The position numbers and the translations under genes were made by a program. A DNA stretch of 5,013 nucleotides. Source: Candidatus Intestinimonas stercorigallinarum. Its GTDB lineage: Bacteria; Bacillota; Clostridia; Oscillospirales; Oscillospiraceae. Position 1 is the stretch's first letter, and every line of letters starts with the position of its first letter. The notes below the pieces were generated by a model. The model did no database searches. It was given only the letters and a program-made list of their open reading frames with translations, and was not told the DNA's origin. The stretch covers positions 1-5,013 of the forward strand of contig DXDV01000060.1 in NCBI GenBank assembly GCA_019115345.1, in the 5' to 3' direction. Below, piece after piece: positions 1 to 3,945 of the stretch.

Positions 1-198
1 ACCATCCTGGTGGGCGTGGACGAGGAGAAGGTCCAGGCCGTCATCGACATCATCAAGGAGCACTCCCACTCCCGCAAGCAGATGATCCCCACCACCACCG
101 AGATGAGCTACGGCTACTACCCCTCCATGCCGGTGGAGGTCACTGTGGGCGGCGCCACCATCTTCGTGGTGGACATCGAGCGCTTCGAGCGGGCCTGA
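1..198 (+). CDS. darA: Cyclic-di-AMP receptor DarA/PstA (YaaQ family), C-terminal part
   Basis: This is the last 65 codons of a gene that begins before the window; the complete family protein is about 109 residues. The product belongs to the PII-like c-di-AMP receptors (CdAMP_rec family; YaaQ/DarA in Bacillus, PstA in Listeria and Staphylococcus). These are small cytosolic trimers that bind c-di-AMP at subunit interfaces and whose output partner is mostly unknown. The visible part matches the family's C-terminal half: a TILVGVDEEKV strand and helix, an IIKEHSHSRKQMI stretch, then PVEVTVGGATIFVVDIERF, which corresponds to the PVEVEVGGATVFVLPVDQF end of the B. subtilis protein. The stop codon TGA (196-198) shares its A with the ATG of holB, so translation is probably coupled. 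The N-terminal ligand loops lie outside the window and cannot be checked. Identification rests on remembered family sequence, and I consider it secure. Confidence 0.93.
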   Translation, partial: TILVGVDEEKVQAVIDIIKEHSHSRKQMIPTTTEMSYGYYPSMPVEVTVGGATIFVVDIERFERA

Positions 199-1115
199 TG
201 CGGGGTCTGGAGATCCTGGCGGGAAACCAGGCCGTCAAGCGCCGCCTGGCCGCCGGCCGGGGGCTCTCCCACGCCTACATCCTCTCCGGCCCCGCCGGCT
301 GCGGCAAGCATACCCTGGCCGGGCTTCTCTCCCGGGCGCTGGTGTGCTCCGGCCCCGGGGAGGTCCCCTGCGGGACCTGCCCCGACTGCCGGAAGGCCCT
401 CTCCGGCGTCCATCCCGACATCATCCGGGCGGGGGAGGGGGACAAGGACCTCAGCGTGTCCGCCGTCCGCGCCCTCCGCGCCGACGCCTATATCCGCCCC
501 AACGAGGCGCCCCGGAAGGTCTACCTGCTCCAAAACGCCCACACCATGAACCAGAGCGCCCAGAACGCCCTGCTGAAGCTGCTGGAGGAGGGCCCGCCCT
601 ACGCCGCCTTCCTCCTCCTCACCGAGAACGCCGGGGCCATCCTGCCCACGGTGCGCTCCCGGTGCGAGCTCCTTCCCCTCAGCCCCGTCACCGAGGAGGA
701 GGCCGGGGCCGCCCTGGCCGCCCGCTTCCCCCAACTGCCCCGGGAGCAGGTGGCCGACGCCGCCCGCCGGTGCCAGGGGGTGCTGGGCCGGGGGGTGGCC
801 TTGCTCTCCGACGGCGGCGGCGAGGGCCGGACGGTGGGGGAGACCGCCCAGAGGCTGGTGGGCCTGCTGCTGGACGGCCCGGAGCCGGCGGCCCTGGAGC
901 TGTGCGTGGGGCTGGAGAAGTGGACCCGGGAGGACCTGGCCCTCCTGCTGGAGGAGTCGGTGGAGCTGGTCCGGGTCCGGGCCGAGGAGGGCCGGGAGCC
1001 CAAAAAGGCCCTGGCGCTGGCCGCCCGGCTGGAGGAGGTCCGGCGGGGCCTGGACTTCCACCTGGGCCCCGGACACGCCATGGGCTGGCTGTGCGCGGAC
1101 TCCTTTTTAAATTAG
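198..1115 (+). CDS. holB: DNA polymerase III, delta-prime subunit (clamp loader)
   Basis: The 305-residue product is an AAA+ subunit of the replicative clamp loader, which with the delta and tau subunits opens the beta sliding clamp and places it on primed DNA. Visible features in order are: the SHAYILSGPAGCGKHTLA segment with a complete P-loop (residues 31-39, Lys37); a zinc-binding cysteine set (Cys50, Cys58, Cys61, Cys64, in CGTCPDC); the LLQNAHTMNQSAQNALLKLLEE segment (about 110-131), the equivalent of the Walker B/DEAH region; and the SRC motif (154-156) carrying the arginine finger Arg155. The C-terminal collar region from about 165 on is Ala/Leu/Glu-rich and poorly conserved, as is usual. 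Length is slightly under the common 320-330. The ATG at 198 overlaps the darA stop (TGATG), with only a weak GAGCGGG ahead of it, so coupling to darA is likely. The next gene, ricT, starts 17 bases downstream, matching the B. subtilis holB-ricT order. Confidence 0.95.
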   Translation: MRGLEILAGNQAVKRRLAAGRGLSHAYILSGPAGCGKHTLAGLLSRALVCSGPGEVPCGTCPDCRKALSGVHPDIIRAGEGDKDLSVSAVRALRADAYIRPNEAPRKVYLLQNAHTMNQSAQNALLKLLEEGPPYAAFLLLTENAGAILPTVRSRCELLPLSPVTEEEAGAALAARFPQLPREQVADAARRCQGVLGRGVALLSDGGGEGRTVGETAQRLVGLLLDGPEPAALELCVGLEKWTREDLALLLEESVELVRVRAEEGREPKKALALAARLEEVRRGLDFHLGPGHAMGWLCADSFLN

Positions 1116-1132
1116 AGATACGAGGTATCCCC

Positions 1133-2443
1133 ATGACTGAGATCATCGGCGTCCGCTTCAAAAGCGGCGGCAAGCAATATTATTTCGACCCCCAGGGCGT
1201 CCGGGTGGAGCCGGGCCAGGGGGTCATCATCGAGACCGCCCGGGGGGTGGAGTACGGCCACTGCGTCCAGGGCAACACCATGGTGCCCGACGAGTCGGTG
1301 GTGCCCCCCTTGCGGCCCATGCTCCGGCTGGCCACCCCCGAGGACGAAAAGACGGTGGAGCGCAACCGGGAAAAGGAGGCCAAGGCCTTCCGCATCTGCC
1401 AGGAGAAGATCGCCCAGCACGGCCTGGAGATGAAGCTGGTGGAGGTGGAGTACAACTTCGAGGGGAACAAGATCCTCTTCTTCTTCACCGCCGAGGGCCG
1501 GGTGGACTTCCGCGCCCTGGTGAAGGACCTGGCCGGCGTCTTTCACACCCGCATCGAGCTGCGGCAGATCGGCGTCCGGGACGAGGCCAAAATGCTGGGG
1601 GGCCTGGGCATCTGCGGCCGTCCCTTCTGCTGCTCGGGATTCCTGGACGAGTTCCAGCCCGTCTCCATCAAGATGGCCAAGACCCAGAACCTCTCCCTCA
1701 ACCCCACAAAGATCTCGGGCACCTGCGGGCGGCTCATGTGCTGCCTGAAGTACGAGCAGGAGGCCTACGAGGACGCCGTGAAGCGCATGCCCAAGCAGGA
1801 GTCCTTCGTGGAGACCCCCGACGGGGTGGGCACCGTGTGCCAGGTGAACCTCCTCAAGGAGCAGGTGAAGGTCCGGCTGGACGACGCCCCGGAGAGTCCA
1901 AAGTGCTATCACAACTGTGAGATCTGCGTGGTCCGCAACGGCAAGGGCAAGCGGCCGGAGGACTACGTGCCCCCGCCCCCGGAGGAGCTGGCCCGGCGGC
2001 GGTATGTGCCGCCCCGGGAGGAGGGGGTGTGGGAGACTCCGTCCCCCGCCCGTTCGGCCCTGTCCGAGGCCCTGGAGCGGGTATTCCAGGCGGCGGAGGA
2101 GAGCGCCCAGCCCACCCGGGAGAAGAAATCCGCCCCCCAGGAGCGGGGGAGCCGCAGCCGGGGCGGGTCCCGGCGGCGGAAGGGGAGCGGCGAGGGCGGC
2201 AAGCCCCAGCCCCAGGAGGCCGCCACCGAGAAAAAGAAGGAGCAGGCCCCCAAGGGGGAGGGCCGTCCCGGCCGGTCCGGCAAGGGCAGGGGGGAGAAGC
2301 CCCAGCCCGCCCCCCAGGACCAGGCTCCCAGGGAGCCGGGACAGGGTGGGGAGAAGAAGGCCGCCTCCAACCGGAGCCGGAACCGCCGGCGCCGCCGTCC
2401 CGACCACGGCGGACAGCAGCCCAAGCCCCCAGCGGCGGAATAA
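1133..2443 (+). CDS. ricT: RicT (YaaT/PSP1-domain) Y-complex subunit with long basic C-terminal tail
   Basis: The 436-residue product has an N-terminal PSP1 domain (about 1-210). In B. subtilis RicT (YaaT) joins RicA and RicF in an Fe-S-containing Y-complex that works with RNase Y in mRNA maturation and promotes sporulation, competence and biofilm formation. The signature cysteines are present: Cys161, Cys166, Cys167 in GICGRPFCCSGF, and Cys198, Cys203, Cys204 in GTCGRLMCCLKYE. A further group, Cys258, Cys262 and Cys265 (KCYHNCEIC), follows. From about 270 to 436 the chain is low-complexity, rich in Lys, Arg, Pro, Gln, Gly and Glu, with one possible short helix (about 305-323) and an arginine run at 418-422; the B. 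subtilis protein ends near residue 275. The ATG at 1133 was chosen because GAGG (1122-1125) lies 7 bases ahead and because MTEIIGVRFKSGGKQYYF matches the family N-terminus. The frame happens to stay open back to 344 through holB, but that part reads as compositional noise. ricT closes the cluster before a strong terminator. Confidence 0.93.
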   Translation: MTEIIGVRFKSGGKQYYFDPQGVRVEPGQGVIIETARGVEYGHCVQGNTMVPDESVVPPLRPMLRLATPEDEKTVERNREKEAKAFRICQEKIAQHGLEMKLVEVEYNFEGNKILFFFTAEGRVDFRALVKDLAGVFHTRIELRQIGVRDEAKMLGGLGICGRPFCCSGFLDEFQPVSIKMAKTQNLSLNPTKISGTCGRLMCCLKYEQEAYEDAVKRMPKQESFVETPDGVGTVCQVNLLKEQVKVRLDDAPESPKCYHNCEICVVRNGKGKRPEDYVPPPPEELARRRYVPPREEGVWETPSPARSALSEALERVFQAAEESAQPTREKKSAPQERGSRSRGGSRRRKGSGEGGKPQPQEAATEKKKEQAPKGEGRPGRSGKGRGEKPQPAPQDQAPREPGQGGEKKAASNRSRNRRRRRPDHGGQQPKPPAAE

Positions 2444-2450
2444 CAGATGC

Positions 2451-2489
2451 AAAAAGCGCCCGTCCGGCGATGCCGGACGGGCGCTTTTT
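2451..2489. terminator. Perfect-stem intrinsic terminator, symmetric A5/T5, probably bidirectional
   Basis: The left arm (2451-2468, starting AAAAAGCGCCCG) and right arm (2472-2489, ending CGGGCGCTTTTT) are exact reverse complements over 18 bases, with a 3-base loop GAT. It lies 7 bases after the ricT stop and ends in a T5 run, so it should stop the darA-holB-ricT transcript. The matching A5 run on the left gives the same hairpin-plus-T tract on the minus strand, so it could also stop transcripts reading leftward through the repeat region towards ricT. Confidence 0.92.
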
Positions 2490-2512
2490 GCGGCCTGGAT
2501 CACGTCTGCATC

Positions 2513-2560
2513 GCTCCCCCTGGACGGGGGAGCTGTCCGGCGCAGCCGGACTGAGGGGGT
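2513..2560. repeat. Double-hairpin intergenic repeat element (GC-rich, REP-like)
   Basis: Two adjacent perfect hairpins are visible: GCTCCCCC (2513-2520) with GGGGGAGC (2526-2533) around a 5-base loop, then GTCCGGC (2535-2541) with GCCGGAC (2545-2551) around GCA. The trailing AGGGGG (2554-2559) can alternatively pair with CCCCCT (2516-2521), enclosing the second hairpin. The plan CTCCC...GGGAG-CTG-hairpin-CTGAGGG resembles a short repeat I recall between genes in Ruminococcus, Faecalibacterium and relatives; that recognition is from memory. The 7-mer GTCCGGC also occurs in the terminator stem just upstream (2462-2468). It could instead be a small structured RNA, but I see no promoter. Confidence 0.65.
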
Positions 2561-2589
2561 GAACGGAAGGGAACACCGCATCTCTCTCC

Positions 2590-2718
2590 GTCATTCTGAG
2601 CGTTCCTTCTTTGTCATTCTGAGCGAAGCGAAGAATCCGTTTTCTCCCGTCCTTTTCCGTAGCAGAAAGGCACAAAGACAAGGGATGCGGATTCTTCGGC
2701 CTGCGGCCTCAGAATGAC
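2590..2718. repeat. Imperfect inverted repeat with GTCATTCTGAG ends (MITE/REP-like)
   Basis: The left arm (2613-2639) and right arm (2688-2718) are inverted copies. The outer 11 bases GTCATTCTGAG (2613-2623) match CTCAGAATGAC (2708-2718) exactly, and the inner 10 bases GAAGAATCCG (2630-2639) match CGGATTCTTC (2688-2697) exactly. The short middles differ: CGAAGC on the left, while on the right GGCC-TGC-GGCC, whose last C is shared with the outer arm, forms its own small hairpin. The core between the arms is 48 bases, A/T-richer than the neighbouring genes, and has no coding signal. A further partial copy, GTCATTCTGAGCG, sits at 2590-2602, 23 bases ahead of the identical 13-mer at 2613. The TCATTCTGAGCGAAGCGAAGAATC type is a widely scattered bacterial intergenic repeat in my recollection. 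No transposase is present, so any mobility would need a factor supplied elsewhere. Confidence 0.75.
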
Positions 2719-2798
2719 GGAAAGAGGCGTGGTTCTTCTTTGTGTGGGGCGCGGCGACCCGGCGCGCCCGCGAAAACACGGTGCCGCATCCATAGGGT

Positions 2799-2866
2799 GG
2801 GCGGCCAAAGGCCGCCCCTACGAAAACGCCGCAGAACATGTGGGTAGGGGCGGCCTTTGGCCGCCC
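2799..2866. repeat. Perfect 23-bp inverted repeat, each arm itself a hairpin
   Basis: Positions 2799-2821 (GGGCGGCCAAAGG... to CCTAC) and 2844-2866 (GTAGGGGCGG... to GCCGCCC) are exact reverse complements over 23 bases, separated by a 22-base spacer. Within each arm an 8-bp stem, GGGCGGCC/GGCCGCCC, closes a 3-base loop (AAA on the left, TTT on the right). Single-stranded DNA or RNA could thus form either two small hairpins or one long stem. The GTAGGGGCGGCC...GGCCGCCC pattern resembles a frequent intergenic repeat of high-GC Clostridia (from memory). Perfect identity of the arms suggests recent origin or ongoing conversion. Confidence 0.75.
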
Positions 2867-2915
2867 GCCCGGCGGCGGCGCGCTTGCCGTCTCGCGGAGA
2901 GGTTTCCACAAGCAG

Positions 2916-2945
2916 AGGCGGGCGCATCCTGCGATGCGCCCGCCT
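2916..2945. repeat. 13-bp perfect hairpin near the 3' end of the ligase-like gene
   Basis: AGGCGGGCGCATC (2916-2928) pairs exactly with 2933-2945 around the loop CTGC. It begins 24 bases beyond the stop of the minus-strand ligase-like gene, where a terminator would be expected. The bases following it on the minus strand (CTGCTTGTGG) are not a proper T tract, so it is either a weak terminator, a 3'-end stabilising hairpin, or a further member of the local repeat collection. Confidence 0.55.
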
Positions 2946-2969
2946 GTCGTCGTTCCTATACCGGTCTGC

Positions 2970-3752
2970 TCAGCCCTGTCCGGCCGCCTCCCGGGCGGCG
3001 ATGTCGGCCTGGGCCTTGGACTCCAGGGCCTCGGCCTCCTCTTTGGGGACCTCCCGGATGAGGATGAAGGGGGTGAGCTGCCGGACCTGGCCGGCGGGGT
3101 TGTCCCCGATGAGCCCCGCCAGCTTCTTGTCGGGCCAGTCCTTCAGGGCCGAGCACTTGCCCAGGATCTCCTGGGCCAGGGCGTTGGCGTCCACGATCAT
3201 GGAGACCACCCCGGTGTCCCGGAGCACCTTTTCGCATACCCCGTCGGGGTCGGCGGGGATGCGGATGCCCATTTCGGCGTACTCCTCGATGTCGTGGCCG
3301 AAGAAGCCGTCCAGGCCGTAGACCTCGTCCCCGGCGATCTTGTAGAAGGTGCCGTGGACCCCCCGCAGCTTGTCGATGGCGGCCCGGAAGGCGGCCCACA
3401 AAATTTTGGGCGCGCCGCACTGGTTGATGGCGAACTGCATCTTGTAAGGCACGCCGGCGCCGGGACCGGCGGCGGTCTGGGCCACGAAGCGGCAGAGGAT
3501 GTTGGCCAGCAGGCCGGGCTTCACGTCCTCGGCGTAGACCACCCGCTTCTGGCACAGGGAGACGATCTTCTCGCTCACCGAGACGATGTCGCCCGGCTGC
3601 CACACCGGGACCACGTACTGCCGCACCAGGGCGTCGTAGTCGTCTCCCACGTGGACGAAGGGGATCTGGATGGCGTGGCGGGCGTAGGTCCTGCCCTCCA
3701 CCTCGATGATGAGCTTTTTCGTGGCGTTGACATAAAAATCTTTCGCTTCCAT
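2970..3752 (-). CDS. F420-0:gamma-glutamyl ligase-like (CofE-fold) protein of unknown substrate
   Basis: This is a 260-residue protein with no signal peptide or membrane segment visible, so probably cytosolic. The segment at 28-72 (IQIPFVHVGDDYDALV, then QPGDIVSVSEKIVS) resembles the start of the F420_ligase (CofE) domain, where GDI.V.(S/A)EKIVSK precedes the nucleotide and metal site. The central part has acidic and glycine-rich stretches (AGDEVYGLDGFFGHDIEEY, 140-158; MIVDANALAQEI, 185-196). True CofE adds glutamates to F420-0 using GTP. I do not see its GD(S/T).GRP.R-like stretch, and a Firmicute of this kind is not expected to make F420, so a different acid-amino-acid ligation is as likely. 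The C-terminal 25 residues are Ala/Glu/Lys-rich, perhaps helical. The ATG at 3752 has AAAGGAG (3758-3764) 5 bases upstream. The gene is monocistronic in the window, convergent with ricT and divergent from the germination gene. Family assignment is likely, function unknown. Confidence 0.78.
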   Translation of the reverse strand: MEAKDFYVNATKKLIIEVEGRTYARHAIQIPFVHVGDDYDALVRQYVVPVWQPGDIVSVSEKIVSLCQKRVVYAEDVKPGLLANILCRFVAQTAAGPGAGVPYKMQFAINQCGAPKILWAAFRAAIDKLRGVHGTFYKIAGDEVYGLDGFFGHDIEEYAEMGIRIPADPDGVCEKVLRDTGVVSMIVDANALAQEILGKCSALKDWPDKKLAGLIGDNPAGQVRQLTPFILIREVPKEEAEALESKAQADIAAREAAGQG

Positions 3753-3778
3753 AGCCGCTCCTTTTTCTGCTATCTCCG

Positions 3779-3824
3779 GGAGGGAGGTCCCTCCGTCGTT
3801 CTCTCATGAGCCGGGCGGGCCCGG
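3779..3824 (-). other. Leader of the ligase-like mRNA with two short hairpins
   Basis: If transcription starts near 3830, the roughly 78-base leader contains two inverted repeats: CCGGGC/GCCCGG (3811-3816 with 3819-3824) and GGAGGGA/TCCCTCC (3779-3785 with 3788-3794), each with a 2-base centre, so the real stems are about one pair shorter. The CTCC in the second repeat could instead pair with the GGAG of the ribosome binding site at 3758-3761. This is a possible control element; in sequence this GC-rich it may also be chance. Confidence 0.35.
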
Positions 3825-3836
3825 CGGCACGGTAAA

Positions 3837-3864
3837 AGTATAGCCGTTTCCCGGGAAAAATCAA
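3837..3864 (-). promoter_or_regulatory. Sigma-A-type promoter for the ligase-like gene
   Basis: On the minus strand, TTGATT (3859-3864) and TATACT (3837-3842) are separated by 16 bases, close to the TTGACA/TATAAT consensus, in a local A/T-rich patch within GC-rich DNA. Start of transcription would fall near 3830, about 78 bases before the ATG at 3752. The spacer contains a 12-bp palindrome, listed separately. Confidence 0.72.
3847..3858. promoter_or_regulatory. 12-bp perfect palindrome in the promoter spacer (candidate operator)
   Basis: TTTCCCGGGAAA is self-complementary and fills 12 of the 16 spacer bases between the -35 and -10 hexamers of the ligase-like gene's promoter. A dimeric regulator bound here would compete with RNA polymerase, or act on spacer geometry in the MerR manner. 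A related inverted repeat lies 22 bases to the right (3881-3898), which strengthens the case. No regulator gene is in the window. Confidence 0.4.
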
Positions 3865-3880
3865 CCCTTGGACTCCATTT

Positions 3881-3898
3881 TTCCCCAAAATCGGGGAA
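3881..3898. promoter_or_regulatory. Inverted repeat TTCCCC-N6-GGGGAA, candidate second operator
   Basis: TTCCCC (3881-3886) and GGGGAA (3893-3898) flank AAAATC. The half-sites resemble those of the palindrome at 3847-3858 but the spacing differs (6 bases rather than 0), so the two may or may not bind the same protein. It lies 16 bases upstream of the -35 of the ligase-like gene and 47 bases before the GTG of the germination gene, so it could serve either. The stem could also simply form a short hairpin in a plus-strand transcript. Confidence 0.3.
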
Positions 3899-3930
3899 TA
3901 GAATGGGAAGAGCCGGAGAGACTAGGTGAG

Positions 3931-3938
3931 AAAGGAGG
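3931..3938 (+). promoter_or_regulatory. Strong ribosome binding site that fixes the GTG start of the germination gene
   Basis: AAAGGAGG is a near-perfect Shine-Dalgarno sequence ending 7 bases before the GTG at 3946. No other start codon in this frame near the conserved region has comparable spacing. A GTG at 3926 is in a different frame. Confidence 0.85.
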
Positions 3939-3945
3939 GAGCGCC

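Larger units (their letters stand above)
2444..2969. other. Convergent intergenic region packed with hairpin repeats
   Basis: These 526 bases separate the 3' ends of ricT and the minus-strand ligase-like gene. I see no credible gene here. Open frames exist on both strands but are translations of the repeats, containing peptide strings such as FFASLRMT and GAAFGRPP that recur in spurious annotations. The content in order is a terminator, a double-hairpin element, a long imperfect inverted repeat with GTCATTCTGAG ends, a perfect 23-bp inverted repeat, and a 13-bp-stem hairpin; each is listed separately. Such elements collect where two genes converge because an insertion there disrupts neither promoter nor coding sequence. 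Confidence 0.8.

Noticed and set aside
117..1076. Minus-strand open frame (319 codons) opposite holB
   Set aside because: Low-complexity Gly/Gln/Leu/Pro translation typical of the antisense of a high-GC gene; no start signal.
344..1132. Upstream extension of the ricT reading frame through holB, open for 263 codons
   Set aside because: It translates to Arg/Pro/Gly-rich sequence, overlaps the well-supported holB in another frame, and ricT has a family-matching start at 1133 with a ribosome binding site.
1112..2581. Long minus-strand open frame (489 codons) opposite ricT
   Set aside because: It is a mirror of GC-rich codons: Leu/Gly/Pro/His-rich, without a recognisable domain, and it covers the terminator and a repeat. 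The plus-strand gene explains the region.
2591..2911. Minus-strand open frame of 106 codons in the repeat region
   Set aside because: Its translation is made of the repeats themselves (HSEAAGRRIRI, FASLRMT, GAAFGRPP strings), a known source of spurious protein annotations.
2444..2969. CRISPR array
   Set aside because: The repeats are few, mostly inverted, of different sequences and not regularly spaced; no cas genes are in the window.
2838..3809. Plus-strand open frame (323 codons) opposite the ligase-like gene
   Set aside because: Gly/Val/Leu/His/Asp-rich antisense shadow that starts inside a repeat; the minus-strand gene has family similarity, a promoter and a ribosome binding site.
2956..3888. 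Minus-strand 310-codon frame overlapping the ligase-like gene
   Set aside because: Arg/Gly/Pro-rich out-of-frame translation that begins upstream of the promoter; no ribosome binding site.
3865..3930. Possible promoter for the germination gene (TAGAAT at 3899-3904; TTGGAC at 3868-3873)
   Set aside because: The two hexamers are 25 bases apart, and nothing fits the sigma-G or sigma-F consensus well, so I do not call a promoter although one is expected here.
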